Shown piece by piece: positions 9,143 to 17,815 of a stretch of 64,000 bases of DNA. The position numbers were made by a program, and so were the translations under genes. The stretch is from Arthrobacter sp. JZ12 (lineage in GTDB: Bacteria > Actinomycetota > Actinomycetes > Actinomycetales > Micrococcaceae). The stretch covers positions 930,001-994,000 of the forward strand of contig NZ_CP045246.1 in the NCBI RefSeq assembly GCF_035189165.1, written 5' to 3'. Below the pieces are notes generated by a model that was not told the DNA's origin, searched no databases, and saw only the letters and a program-made list of their open reading frames with translations. The number at the start of each line of letters is the position of its first letter. Position 1 is the first letter of the stretch.

Positions 9143-10654
9143 CTAGTGGCCTGCACCGAGCTTCCCGGCGAGGCGCTCACGCATGAGGACTGAGGCGTCG
9201 TTGAGGCCGATCACCTCCACCTCCTTGCCGTGGTGGTGATACTTCTCGGTGATTGCGTCGAGCGCCGCGATGGTCGAGGCGTCCCACAGGTGCGAGGCGT
9301 GCATGTCGATGACCACCCGGTCGGGGTCGGTGGCGTATTCGAACTGGGTGTAGAGGTCGTTGGAGGAGGCGAAGAACAGCTCCCCGTTCACCACGTAGGT
9401 GGCGACCTCGCCGCCGTCGTGCGTTGAAACGGTGCGCTCCACGGTGACGAAGTGCGCCACGCGCCGGGCGAAGGCCACCATGGCCACCAGCACGCCCACA
9501 CCCACACCGATGGCGAGGTTGTGCGTCCACACCACTACGACGACGGTGCTCACCATCACGATGGTCTCGCTCCGTGGCATGCGCTTGAGGGTGGCGGGGT
9601 GGATGCTGTGCCAGTCGAACGTGGCCACGGACACGAAGATCATGACGGCCACCAGTGCGGCCATGGGAATGATCGCGACGACGTCGCCCAGCGAGACCAC
9701 CAGGATCAGGAGGAACACGCCCGCGAGGAACGTGGAGATGCGGGTGCGAGCACCGGAAGCCTTCACATTGATCATGGTCTGGCCGATCATCGCGCAGCCG
9801 CCCATGCCGCCGAAGAAGCCGGTGATGATGTTCGCGGCGCCCTGGCCCCAGCTTTCGCGGGTCTTGTCCGAGTGGGTGTCGGTGATGTCGTCCACCAGCT
9901 TGGCGGTCATCAGCGATTCGAGCAGGCCCACCAGCGCCAGCGCGAGGGCGAACGGCGCAATGATCTGGAAGGTCTCAAGCGTGAAGGGAACGTTGGGGAA
10001 GAACAGGCTGGGGAGGCTGTCGGGCAGTTCGCCCTTGTCGCCCACGGTCGGGACGGAGACGGCGGCAACCACGGTAAAGATAGTCAACACGATGATCGCG
10101 ACCAGTGGAGCGGGGACTGCCTTGGTGAACCGGGGCAGCCCGAAGACGATCAGCAGGCCCACCGCCACCATGGGGTAGACCATCCACGGCACCCCGAGCA
10201 GCTCGGGAACCTGCGACAGAAAGATCAGGATGGCCAGTGCGTTGACGAAGCCCACCATGACTGAACGCGGAATGAACCGCATAAGCTTCGCTACGCCAAG
10301 CAGTCCCAGAACCACCTGGAAGATCCCGCCGAGGATCACCGCCGCGATGAAGTACTCGACGCCGTGGCTTGCCACCAGTGGCGCGATCACAAGTGCGACG
10401 GCGCCGGTTGCCGCGGAAATCATCGCCGGACGCCCGCCGAGGAACGCGATCGAGACCGCCATGGTGAAGGACGCGAACAGGCCCAGTCGCGGATCCACCC
10501 CGGCGATGATCGAGAACGCGATGGCTTCCGGAATCAGCGCAAGGGCCACCACGAGGCCGGCCAGCACCTCGACCTTGAGCAGGCGCGGGCTCTTCAGCGT
10601 TTTTAGGACGGATTGGCGCTCCACTGGTGTGAGGGCAGAAGTGGCCGTGGGCAT
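9143..10654 (-). CDS. SulP family inorganic anion transporter with STAS domain
   Basis: A 503-residue membrane transporter. The SulP core spans about 25-400, with the family phrases LVVALALIPEAIAFSIIAG, GLFASF, ATGAVALV and GGMGGCAMIGQTMINVKASG. A cytoplasmic STAS domain follows (about 410-500), recognisable from VVNGELFFASSNDLYTQF and VVIDMHASHLWDASTIAALD. SulP proteins move sulfate, bicarbonate or other anions with Na+ or H+; the sequence alone does not decide which, and no sulfate-assimilation or carbonic anhydrase gene is adjacent. It starts at an ATG (10654) and is divergent from the MerR gene, whose operator-like palindrome lies 140 bp upstream. Regulation by that MerR protein is plausible. 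Confidence 0.88.
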   Translation of the reverse strand: MPTATSALTPVERQSVLKTLKSPRLLKVEVLAGLVVALALIPEAIAFSIIAGVDPRLGLFASFTMAVSIAFLGGRPAMISAATGAVALVIAPLVASHGVEYFIAAVILGGIFQVVLGLLGVAKLMRFIPRSVMVGFVNALAILIFLSQVPELLGVPWMVYPMVAVGLLIVFGLPRFTKAVPAPLVAIIVLTIFTVVAAVSVPTVGDKGELPDSLPSLFFPNVPFTLETFQIIAPFALALALVGLLESLMTAKLVDDITDTHSDKTRESWGQGAANIITGFFGGMGGCAMIGQTMINVKASGARTRISTFLAGVFLLILVVSLGDVVAIIPMAALVAVMIFVSVATFDWHSIHPATLKRMPRSETIVMVSTVVVVVWTHNLAIGVGVGVLVAMVAFARRVAHFVTVERTVSTHDGGEVATYVVNGELFFASSNDLYTQFEYATDPDRVVIDMHASHLWDASTIAALDAITEKYHHHGKEVEVIGLNDASVLMRERLAGKLGAGH

Positions 10655-10794
10655 GCGGAGATTCCTTCGGTGAGAGTGAAGAGGTGTCCGCCACGTGCCG
10701 GATGCTGAGGGGCGGCGCCGCAGTGGGACGGACGGTAGGCTGTACGCCGATGTACGAAGGGCGGCGCTATAGCCATGTGCCCTGTTTCAACTCT

Positions 10795-10810
10795 ACCCTA
10801 ACGTAAGGGT
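10795..10810. promoter_or_regulatory. MerR-type operator palindrome
   Basis: ACCCTAACGTAAGGGT has perfect 5-bp arms (ACCCT/AGGGT) around an ACGT-containing centre. It lies 24 bp before the merR start, in the sulP-merR divergent region. MerR proteins typically bind such dyads within an over-long promoter spacer. A second, weaker repeat, TGTAC-N5-TGTAC, lies at 10741-10755. Confidence 0.5.
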
Positions 10811-10834
10811 TGATTAGCAACGCGAGGGCGAACA

Positions 10835-11227
10835 ATGGGTGAATCCGCTTCAACTGCGTCCGCGACCATGCACATAGGTGAGGTCGCAGAGCGGACGTCG
10901 CTGTCCCTGCGCACCATCCGGCACTACGACGAGGTTGGCCTCCTTCCAGCCTCGTCCCGCACCGAGGGCGGTTTCCGCGTCTACACCGAAGCTGACGTCG
11001 AACGCCTGCTGGTGATCCGGCGCATGAAGCCGCTCGGTTTCAGCCTGGAGGAAATGGCAGACCTGCTCTCGATCGTCGACGGCCTGGAAAGCGCCAGTGG
11101 CGCAGAGGCTGCCGGGTTACGGGAACGGCTCGCTGCGTACGTCGAATCGGCCGCGGCCAAGCGCCGAAAGCTTGAGGAAAACCTCCGCGGCGCGGACGAG
11201 TTCATCGCCACTCTGAGCCGCTTCTAA
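10835..11227 (+). CDS. MerR family transcriptional regulator
   Basis: A 130-residue regulator with an N-terminal winged helix (MHIGEVAERTSLSLRTIRHY, then GLLPASSRTEGGFRVYTEAD) and a C-terminal dimerisation coiled coil (GLRERLAAYVESAAAKRRKL). It has no cysteine, so it is unlikely to be a mercury or copper sensor; the short effector domain resembles that of stress- or ligand-sensing MerR proteins. The ATG at 10835 has a weak GAGG nine bases upstream; the in-frame ATG at 10868 is the alternative. The palindrome at 10795-10810 suggests autoregulation and possibly control of the divergent SulP gene. Confidence 0.85.
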   Translation: MGESASTASATMHIGEVAERTSLSLRTIRHYDEVGLLPASSRTEGGFRVYTEADVERLLVIRRMKPLGFSLEEMADLLSIVDGLESASGAEAAGLRERLAAYVESAAAKRRKLEENLRGADEFIATLSRF

Positions 11228-11283
11228 CGCGCCCTGCCGCCTGGAGGCCCTGTGTGAGCCGCATCATTCGCGACTCGCCGAGC

Positions 11284-11312
11284 TTGCCCATTTATCACGA
11301 TTCAATTACGGT
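11284..11312 (+). promoter_or_regulatory. Probable rpfB promoter
   Basis: TTGCCC at 11284-11289 and TACGGT at 11307-11312 are separated by 17 bp. This is the best sigma-70-like pair in the gap. Transcription would start near 11319, leaving a ~250-nt leader before the rpfB GTG. Confidence 0.45.
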
Positions 11313-11355
11313 GGCATGTTATTAGCCGGGGTCGGGGAAGGCTTTCGGACTAATG

Positions 11356-11379
11356 CCGTCCGCTGCGGACGGGTTCTTT
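11356..11379 (+). terminator. Intrinsic-terminator-like hairpin within the rpfB leader
   Basis: CCGTCCG (11356-11362) pairs perfectly with CGGACGG (11366-11372) across a CTG loop, followed by GTTCTTTC. It lies only ~40 nt downstream of the inferred transcription start and ~190 nt before the gene, so it would cause premature termination unless another fold competes. Confidence 0.45.
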
Positions 11380-11570
11380 CTGGGATTTTGCCAATGATGT
11401 GATGTGCCTTCGGTGCCCTGTGCCCGGATGCCACAGCACGACGTCGGCGTGCCCCGGTGAGTGCCCTGCCGCCGTCGTTCATTTGCCTGTGCACTCTGTG
11501 CTGCGCCAGCTATTGCTGCGCGCCCATCAGAGCGCCATTTCCCCGTGCCCGGATACTTCGCGGGATGTAG

Positions 11571-12776
11571 GTGCGTGTGGCAAAGAGGGATGCTAAAGCC
11601 TGGGCAGTTCTGGCCGGGCAAGGGGCAGTCATGGTGAGTCTGGTTGCCGGGCTCGTGGCTTTCGTGGGCGACGGCAAGAGCGTGCAGGTCGTAATCGACG
11701 GCGAAAGCCGAACCGTCCAGACCTTCGCCGACACCGTTGACGATGTCCTGAAAGCCGCGGACGTGACGGTCACCGCGAATGACGAGGTGGTTCCGGCGCT
11801 GGCAAGCGCTGTCGATGACGGCACAGCCATTCAGGTGCACAAAGCCGCACCCGTCGATATCCGCCTCAACGGAGCCGAGACGGTAGTCCACACCACCACT
11901 GACACAGTCGGTGAGCTCGTCGACGAGCTCGGTGTGGCCAGTGACTCCGATGTCTCCGCACCTCCCGCCACGCGCCTGGTCACCCTCAGCTCCACCCTCA
12001 CCATTTCGACGCCGAAGGCGGTCACGCTCGCGGTTGACGGCAAGAACCGCCGCATCGAGACCAAGGTCAACACCGTGAAGGACCTCCTCGCCGAAGCGAA
12101 GATCACGCTCGGCAAGGAAGACCGCGTGTCGGTGCCGGTCAACAGCTCGCTCGTCACCGGGATGGGCCTGAAGATCACCCGTGTGGAGACTGACAAGAAG
12201 GTCACCAAGACCGAGGTCATCGACTTCGGAACCCGCACTGAGGAGACCGACGAACTCCTGGTCGGCGAGCGCGAAGTCGTTCAGGCGGGTGTGGCCGGCG
12301 AACGCACTCTCGTGTTCTCCGTGACCCTGGTCGATGGCAAGGAAACCGGCCGCAAGCAGGTCAGCGACAAGGTCACGCGGCAGGCCGTTGAGGAAGTTGT
12401 CGCCGTGGGCACCCGCGAGGAGGAGCCGGAGCCGGAGCCCGAGGAAGAGGAGACCGCCAAGGCTGCCGCAGCGGGCGCGGAGGAAGAGAAAGAGACCCCG
12501 GAACCTGCCCCTGAAGCGGTGGCTGCGGGCGGCGGAGCCTGGGATGCCCTCGCCCAGTGCGAGTCCGGCGGCAACTGGTCCATCAACTCCGGTAACGGCT
12601 ACTACGGTGGCCTGCAGTTCAGCGAGTCGAGCTGGCTCGGAGCAGGCGGCGGCAAGTACGCCCCGCTGCCGCACCAGGCAACCCGTGCAGAGCAAATCGC
12701 AACGGCCGAGGTGCTCAAGCAGAACGGCGGCTGGGGCCACTGGCCTTCGTGCTCCGCAAAGCTTGGCCTTAGATAG
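11571..12776 (+). CDS. rpfB: Resuscitation-promoting factor, RpfB type
   Basis: A secreted or membrane-anchored muralytic enzyme that cleaves peptidoglycan and promotes exit from dormancy. Order of parts in 401 residues: an N-terminal signal or anchor helix (VMVSLVAGLVAFVG, ~20-33); three DUF348 repeats (about 35-75, 93-135, 148-190; each with a V-T/A-V-x-D-G...V-x-T/D pattern); a G5 domain (~195-280, including GTRTEETDELLVG); a Glu/Pro/Ala-rich linker (~283-320); and the C-terminal lysozyme-like RPF domain with WDALAQCESGGNWSINSGNG and GYYGGLQFSESSW. The glutamate in CESGGNW is the catalytic residue of the family, and the two Cys that form the conserved disulfide are present. GTG at 11571 is the longest plausible start; GTG at 11577 is the alternative. 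It precedes rsmA, as in mycobacteria. Confidence 0.93.
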   Translation: MRVAKRDAKAWAVLAGQGAVMVSLVAGLVAFVGDGKSVQVVIDGESRTVQTFADTVDDVLKAADVTVTANDEVVPALASAVDDGTAIQVHKAAPVDIRLNGAETVVHTTTDTVGELVDELGVASDSDVSAPPATRLVTLSSTLTISTPKAVTLAVDGKNRRIETKVNTVKDLLAEAKITLGKEDRVSVPVNSSLVTGMGLKITRVETDKKVTKTEVIDFGTRTEETDELLVGEREVVQAGVAGERTLVFSVTLVDGKETGRKQVSDKVTRQAVEEVVAVGTREEEPEPEPEEEETAKAAAAGAEEEKETPEPAPEAVAAGGGAWDALAQCESGGNWSINSGNGYYGGLQFSESSWLGAGGGKYAPLPHQATRAEQIATAEVLKQNGGWGHWPSCSAKLGLR

Positions 12777-12802
12777 TACCTCTAACTGAAGCCTCCCCGT
12801 TC

Positions 12803-12833
12803 AGCGCCCGTGTCGGTTCCCGGCACGGGCGCT
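12803..12833 (+). terminator. Hairpin between rpfB and rsmA
   Basis: A 10-bp perfect stem (AGCGCCCGTG / CACGGGCGCT) spans an 11-nt loop, 27 bp after the rpfB stop. No T-tract follows. It may attenuate read-through into rsmA, which has its own promoter immediately downstream. Confidence 0.55.
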
Positions 12834-12877
12834 GCTGCGTCTGGGGCATGCTTGCCGGGCGTGCAGCGGCGTCCCGC

Positions 12878-12883
12878 TACGAT
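12878..12883 (+). promoter_or_regulatory. -10 box of leaderless rsmA promoter
   Basis: TACGAT ends six bases before the GTG at 12890, with TTGCCG at 12852-12857 as a distant -35 candidate (20-bp spacer). There is no Shine-Dalgarno sequence. Confidence 0.45.
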
Positions 12884-12889
12884 GGCTAG

Positions 12890-13762
12890 GTGAATGACAA
12901 GGCAAGCCAGAGCCCGGCAACCCCCCTGCTCGGAGCGGGGGAGATCCGTCGGCTGGCGGAGGAGTTGGGCATCCGTCCCACTAAAACGCTGGGGCAGAAC
13001 TTTGTCATCGACGGCAATACCATCCGCCGGATTGTGTCCGCGGCCGACGTCGACCCCTCCGAAACGGTCCTGGAAGTCGGTCCCGGGCTGGGTTCGCTGA
13101 CCCTTGGCCTGCTGGACGCCGCCAAGCACGTGGTCGCCGTCGAGATCGATCCGGTACTTGCAGCCCGTCTCCCGGAGACGATCGCGCAGTGGCGTCCCGA
13201 GCGGGTCGACTCCTACGACGTGGTCCAGGCCGACGCGCTGCGCGTGACCGAACTGCCCGCCGACCCGTCCGCACTGGTTGCCAACCTGCCGTACAACGTG
13301 GCCGTTCCCGTGGTGCTGCACCTGCTAGCGCAGTTCCCCTCAATCCGGCACGGCCTGGTAATGGTGCAGGACGAAGTGGCGGACCGGCTCGCCGCCCCTC
13401 CGGGCTCCAAGGTTTACGGCGTCCCGTCCGTGAAGGCAGCTTGGTACGGCACCATGCGCAAGGCCGGCGTGATCGGCATGAACGTGTTCTGGCCAGCGCC
13501 GAAAATCGCCTCGGGACTCGTGGCCTTCGAACGGCACGACCCGCCCCAGACCTCCGCCTCCCGCGAGGAAGTGTTCGCCGTGATCGACGCCGCGTTCGCC
13601 CAGCGGCGCAAGACGCTTCGTGCGGCGCTGGCGGGCTGGGCGGGCGGAGCGGCCCGCGCCGAGGAAGCGCTGGTGAGTGCCGGCGTCGAACCCTCAGCCC
13701 GCGGCGAGGTGCTGGACATCCACGCCTTCGCACGCATCGCCGAGGGAAAGCCCAAGCCCTAA
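12890..13762 (+). CDS. rsmA: 16S rRNA (adenine(1518)-N6/adenine(1519)-N6)-dimethyltransferase
   Basis: RsmA (KsgA) dimethylates two adjacent adenines in helix 45 of 16S rRNA, a late 30S maturation step. The 290-residue protein has [17 protein letters not shown] (~33-49), the SAM-binding motif [17 protein letters not shown] (~64-79), the acidic EID after motif I ([10 protein letters not shown]), the catalytic NLPYN at ~131-135 (family consensus NLPY), and the C-terminal [12 protein letters not shown] helix. All key residues are intact. The GTG at 12890 fits a leaderless promoter. In mycobacteria rpfB, rsmA and ispE are consecutive; here ispE is about 16.7 kb further on. Confidence 0.95.
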   Translation: MNDKASQSPATPLLGAGEIRRLAEELGIRPTKTLGQNFVIDGNTIRRIVSAADVDPSETVLEVGPGLGSLTLGLLDAAKHVVAVEIDPVLAARLPETIAQWRPERVDSYDVVQADALRVTELPADPSALVANLPYNVAVPVVLHLLAQFPSIRHGLVMVQDEVADRLAAPPGSKVYGVPSVKAAWYGTMRKAGVIGMNVFWPAPKIASGLVAFERHDPPQTSASREEVFAVIDAAFAQRRKTLRAALAGWAGGAARAEEALVSAGVEPSARGEVLDIHAFARIAEGKPKP

Positions 13763-13900
13763 CCGCCCTTGCGCACAATCCTGCAACTTCTGATGCACGC
13801 ACGACGGCGGCGCCCCCGCCAAAGTGCGGAAGTCCTCCGCAAGACGCCGTTCCGAGGTGTAGAACCTGCAGGTTTCTGCCCGCAAGTACAACCGGCAAAA

Positions 13901-13943
13901 GCCGAACGGCGGCCACCCCGCGTGGGGGTAGCCGCCGTTCGGC
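13901..13943. terminator. Strong bidirectional hairpin after rsmA
   Basis: A 13-bp perfect stem (13901-13913 with 13931-13943) is extended inward by a CACCCC/GGGG pairing. It lies between the convergent rsmA and SRPBCC genes. A small 12-bp palindrome, AACCTGCAGGTT, lies just upstream at 13863-13874. Confidence 0.75.
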
Positions 13944-13972
13944 GTTAGGAACTGGTTATAAGTCCAACCGAC

Positions 13973-14911
13973 CTACAGGCCGCCCTGACGGGTCGGGGGC
14001 ATGAAGCCGCCGGTCTGGTCGTCGTCGTCGCGATCGGCCGCGCTGCGGGTGTCGCTTCCGGCGAGGCCGTCGGATTCGCCATCGTCGTCGATCAGGCCGT
14101 TGGTTTGGTCGAAGGGCTCACCGAGAGGACGGTCCGGGACGGTTCCGGCGGTACCAACTCCTGCAGCTCCGGCACCGGTGACGCCAACCTCGGGGGTGAC
14201 GTCCGGAGGGGTGGTGTCCTCGACCGGAACGGCCGGCGGTACGTCGGTCATCAGGGAGTCGCCGGCCGGCACGTCAGTGGTAACCACGTCGACGTCATCG
14301 GTGTCCTTCTTGCTGCCGCCTGCCGCGGCAGCTGCTGCAGCGACACCGGCTGCCGCCGCGACGCCCGCCGCCGCTGCTGCCTTGCCGGAGATGCCGGCCT
14401 TGCCATCGTCACCACGCGAAGCAGCCGCGTCAGCAACAGTGGGCGTGCCGACAGTGCCGCCGGCAACCGAGCCGCGCCAGGCGCCCGTGGCGTAACCCTC
14501 ATCCTCGATGAAGGCCTTGAACCGCTCCAGATCACTTTCAGCCTGCTTTTCGACGACGTTCAGCTTGTCGCCGATCTTTTCGACCAGGCCTTCGGGCTCG
14601 TACTCAAGCTCGAGCCGGACGGAGGTCTGGCCGCCCCCGACATCCTCGAACGAGACAGCGCCCGCGTTGGTTGCTCCTTCGGTCGCAGCCCAGGCCACGC
14701 GGCGGTCGGGCTCCTGCGCGAGGATCCGGGCCTCCCACTCGCGCTTGACTCCACCGATTTCAGCGACCCAGTGGAGCCGGTCGTCGCTAAGCTGCTCTAC
14801 CTTCTTCACCCCGCCCATGAAGTGGGGAAACTCTTCGAACTGTGTCCATTGGTTGTAGGCCACGCTCACCGGAACGTTGACCATGATCTGCTTTTCGATC
14901 CTCGTGCTCAC
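13973..14911 (-). CDS. SRPBCC (cyclase/dehydrase-like) protein with Ala-rich segment and acidic tail
   Basis: Residues 1-145 form an SRPBCC helix-grip domain (VNVPVSVAYNQWTQFEEFPHF, then VKKVEQLSDDRLHWVAEIGG, ending in ESDLERFKAFIEDEG), a hydrophobic-ligand pocket. The second half is unusual. An Ala/Gly run of about 30 residues (~178-207), hydrophobic enough to be considered a membrane or packing helix, is followed by a ~100-residue Asp/Thr/Pro/Gly-rich, low-complexity tail. The start is a GTG at 14911 with an excellent GAAGGAG five bases upstream. No ligand or pathway can be named. It stands alone, convergent with rsmA and divergent from the LuxR-type regulator. Homologues in soil actinobacteria are often stress-associated (weak inference). 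Confidence 0.75.
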   Translation of the reverse strand: MSTRIEKQIMVNVPVSVAYNQWTQFEEFPHFMGGVKKVEQLSDDRLHWVAEIGGVKREWEARILAQEPDRRVAWAATEGATNAGAVSFEDVGGGQTSVRLELEYEPEGLVEKIGDKLNVVEKQAESDLERFKAFIEDEGYATGAWRGSVAGGTVGTPTVADAAASRGDDGKAGISGKAAAAAGVAAAAGVAAAAAAAGGSKKDTDDVDVVTTDVPAGDSLMTDVPPAVPVEDTTPPDVTPEVGVTGAGAAGVGTAGTVPDRPLGEPFDQTNGLIDDDGESDGLAGSDTRSAADRDDDDQTGGFMPPTRQGGL

Positions 14912-15181
14912 AGCGTCTCCTTCGGTTCGAACGTCGATGAAATGAATTCATCAGTATGCTTACGATACATAAACACCCGGCCGCTGGCTACGCGTCGGAA
15001 ATTTGCTCTTCTGACCAGTCCGGTCGGCCAGCCGCTCCGAATCTCTCAGGTTGGGCGAAGATCCACCTCAACGTTTCGTCAGCTGTACACGCCGGTTGGC
15101 CGGGAAAGTACCGGGAATCTTCGCCGTTCCATTGGGACAACTAGAGACACAAAAAGATAGAGTGCCCTGTCGGGGAATGGG

Positions 15182-17815
15182 GTGAGGCGTATGAGTCCAA
15201 CGTGGTTGGCGGGTGCAGTCCTGCCTGCCGTCGACCGGAACGAGCCGGTGCCCGAGGTTCTGCGCGCGCTATCCAGCTCCCATCAACTGGGAGCGATCAT
15301 TGTTGGTAAACCCGGCGTCGGTAAATCCTTCCTGTTGCATGAGGCGCTCAGCAAGACCGAGGTAGACCAACTCGCCATCCACATGCGCGGCACGGCTCTC
15401 TCGACGGACAAACCCTTCGCAGCCCTGTCATTCCTCATGGGTGAACTCGGCCTGAGCTTCGAGTTGGACCCCCACGACATTGTGGACGCGCTGGCTCCGC
15501 ACCTTCGGGAGATGGCCGACCGGAAGCAGATTGTCCTGGTGGTCGAGAATGCTGATGCACTGGATGCGGCATCGGCGGAGGTCGTTGCGCAGCTCGCCCT
15601 GAACCGCTCCGCCAAGCTGCTGGTCGCCTGCAGGGACCTTACGCGATGTCCGCCGAGCCTGCGGACGCTCTGGCTTGAGGGAGCGCTCGCGCGCGTGGAC
15701 CTGGACTGCCTCCCGCTGGCGGAAGCGCAGCAGCTGCTTACCACAGCGCTCGACGGCGTCATCTCGCGAAGAGCGCTGCATGCCCTTTGGGACGCCAGCT
15801 CCGGCAACCCGCGACTGATGCAACTGCTGGTCCAGGATTTTGTCAGTTCAGGTCGGCTCGTCCGCCACGGGGACATCTGGGTTCGCGGCCGGGGACCGGT
15901 CGAGGTGTCGCAGGCGACGGCGGACGCTGTGATGGCTCACCTCGGTGCGTTGACGCCTGAGCAACTGGCGCTACTGGAGATGTTGGCGCTGGCCGGTTCA
16001 ATGCCGTTGAGCCTCGCTTCGACTCTTGGCTCCGTTGGGGACCTTGATCACCTGCGGGGCGTTGGAGCAATCGAGCTTGGCCGTGATCCCCAGCAGCTCG
16101 TGATCGTCGGCTATCTGGTCGGTCTGGTGATCCGAAACCAGGTCGGGGCGTTTGCCCGGGTGGGTCATCTCGCACGGCTGCGGGAGCAGAGCCCCGATGG
16201 CGTCCCGCCCATCCATCCCGTACGCCATGCCGAGTGGGTTCTGGAATGCGGGTTGCCACTGGGTGCGGAAATCGCGCTTCGTGCAGCCACCTTGGCCAAC
16301 GATCACCACGACACTGAGACCGCCCTGAGGCTCCTCGGTTCCGCTACAGGGGAAGGCGAAGCGGCATTGCCCCTGCTGCTGGAAACGGCCCGTGCCCACA
16401 TCAAGGCCGAGGACCTGACGTCCGCGGCCACAGTGATGGGGGAATTCGAGAAAGCGGCACGTACCGTGATCCCCAAGGAGGAGCTGGCACTTCTCGAGAA
16501 CCCGAAGAACCGCGCCCTTCGTGTCCGCATGGAGGCTGCTCGCTCGATTCTGGCCGCATGGAACAGCCGTCCGCTCGGCAGCTCCGGTCCCGCAGCCCGA
16601 ATCGGGCCGGAACCGGGGAGTATTCTCCTGGCCCAGATGGAGCAGGCTGCCACCGAGGGGCGTTTCACTGACATTGCATCAACCCTGAGGAAAACGCAGA
16701 AGGAGTGGAGCGCCGACGGGCCGGAGATGGCGCTGCAGCTCACCGGCCTTCTGGCGCTCGCCGATGCGGTAACCGACGGCCAGCACGAGGCTCACGCCCT
16801 CAGTGAGGAACTCGCAGCGTCCCTCCAGCACGTCGCGGTGCCTCCCAGGGTGCGTGCCCGCCTGGTGTTTTGGCTCCAGTTGGTGTCCCTGGTTACGGGA
16901 GGCGCGGGTCAGGTACCGCAGAATCAACCGTCGGTCTCCGCTGACGGCACCGCCGGTGAACTGATGGACGGGGTGACGCTTGCCCTCCAAGGTCGGCACG
17001 AGGAGGCTTTGGAGCTGCTCGTGCCGGCCCTGGCTCAGTTGCATGTAAGCGATCCCGCCGGTCTGAGGTGTACGGCTGCTGCCGCCACCGCTTACTGTTA
17101 TGCGCTTCAGGGCGAGTCCGGCAAGGTACGGCCTCTGATGTTCCCGCTTGAGGATAGGACTGCGCAGGCGAGCATCCCGCAGTTCGCCCTCCGTTACTTC
17201 CGTGCCCTCACCCTCGTTCAGCTCGGTTCCACCGCCGAGGCGCGACGGATGTTGAGCATGCAGGCGGAGGAGGAAAAGTCTGCAGGGCGGTCCGGGCTCG
17301 AAGTTGTTGTCCGGGCTGAGCTGGTCTGCCTGGGTGACAGGGACGCGGCAGCTGAACTGGTGGCCGCCGCGGCCCGCACGCAAGGCCCGTTCTCCGACCT
17401 CTGTGCGCTCCTTGGGGAAGGGGTCCGTTCCCGGAAGCCGAACCTTCTGGCGGATGCGGCCAAAGCAGCGGAAGCTATGGGAAGCTATGGCTTCGCGGAG
17501 GACATCCGCGAGCTTCTGCGGAAACTCGCAGTGGCATCGGGCGACCGCACGCTAACCAAGAAGATTCGGCGTGCCACAGCCGCGTCCGGCTTTCACCCGA
17601 ACGCTTCCCGTTCCGGCGCGCAGCTGAACCTCCTCACGCCACGCGAACGGGAAGTGGCCCGGCTTGCTAGAAGCGGCCTATCCAACAAGGAAATAGCCGC
17701 GCGCCTGCACGTCTCGATCCGCACGGTCGAGGGTCACCTTTACCAGATCTACGTGAAGATCGGCGTGAGCAGCCGCAATGACCTCCTCGCCGCGCTCGAC
17801 GGCGAAGCCTCCTAA
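15182..17815 (+). CDS. Large ATP-binding LuxR-type (LAL) transcriptional regulator
   Basis: A 877-residue LAL regulator. It has an N-terminal STAND/AAA-like ATPase with Walker A GKPGVGKS (~42-49) and a Walker B-like segment IVLVVENADALDA (~117-129), then a long helical TPR-like middle, and a C-terminal LuxR-type helix-turn-helix (~817-877) with TPREREVARLARSGLSNKEI and VSIRTVEGHLYQIYVKIGV. Such proteins couple ATP or ligand binding to activation of carbohydrate or secondary-metabolism genes. The GTG at 15182 has GGGGA upstream; an ATG at 15191 is the alternative. Its stop overlaps the stop of the convergent Hpt-like gene by 4 nt. The neighbouring polysaccharide-synthase module is the obvious candidate target, but that is inference. 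Confidence 0.88.
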   Translation: MRRMSPTWLAGAVLPAVDRNEPVPEVLRALSSSHQLGAIIVGKPGVGKSFLLHEALSKTEVDQLAIHMRGTALSTDKPFAALSFLMGELGLSFELDPHDIVDALAPHLREMADRKQIVLVVENADALDAASAEVVAQLALNRSAKLLVACRDLTRCPPSLRTLWLEGALARVDLDCLPLAEAQQLLTTALDGVISRRALHALWDASSGNPRLMQLLVQDFVSSGRLVRHGDIWVRGRGPVEVSQATADAVMAHLGALTPEQLALLEMLALAGSMPLSLASTLGSVGDLDHLRGVGAIELGRDPQQLVIVGYLVGLVIRNQVGAFARVGHLARLREQSPDGVPPIHPVRHAEWVLECGLPLGAEIALRAATLANDHHDTETALRLLGSATGEGEAALPLLLETARAHIKAEDLTSAATVMGEFEKAARTVIPKEELALLENPKNRALRVRMEAARSILAAWNSRPLGSSGPAARIGPEPGSILLAQMEQAATEGRFTDIASTLRKTQKEWSADGPEMALQLTGLLALADAVTDGQHEAHALSEELAASLQHVAVPPRVRARLVFWLQLVSLVTGGAGQVPQNQPSVSADGTAGELMDGVTLALQGRHEEALELLVPALAQLHVSDPAGLRCTAAAATAYCYALQGESGKVRPLMFPLEDRTAQASIPQFALRYFRALTLVQLGSTAEARRMLSMQAEEEKSAGRSGLEVVVRAELVCLGDRDAAAELVAAAARTQGPFSDLCALLGEGVRSRKPNLLADAAKAAEAMGSYGFAEDIRELLRKLAVASGDRTLTKKIRRATAASGFHPNASRSGAQLNLLTPREREVARLARSGLSNKEIAARLHVSIRTVEGHLYQIYVKIGVSSRNDLLAALDGEAS

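Larger units (their letters stand above)
11228..11570 (+). other. Intergenic leader ahead of rpfB
   Basis: This 343-bp stretch has no convincing gene; the long minus-strand frame across it is a shadow of rpfB. It holds a promoter at 11284-11312, then about 250 nt of probable 5' leader. A GC-rich hairpin with a T-rich 3' flank (11356-11379) lies early in that leader. The remainder is rich in short repeats of TGTGC/GTGCC, with a plausible ribosome-binding region only at GGGATG just before 11571. Confidence 0.5.

Noticed and set aside
11319-11570. ydaO-type c-di-AMP riboswitch before rpfB
   Set aside because: This class often precedes rpf genes in actinobacteria, but its conserved GGGGAACC and CCGAAUCCG-like elements are not present here, and the terminator lies too early in the leader.
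11322-12740. 472-codon minus-strand frame opposite rpfB
   Set aside because: Exact antisense shadow of rpfB; low-complexity Gly/Asp/Arg composition, no ribosome-binding site.
14105-15160. 351-codon plus-strand frame opposite the SRPBCC gene
   Set aside because: Antisense shadow with Arg/Gly bias; the SRPBCC gene has a strong GAAGGAG site and a real domain.
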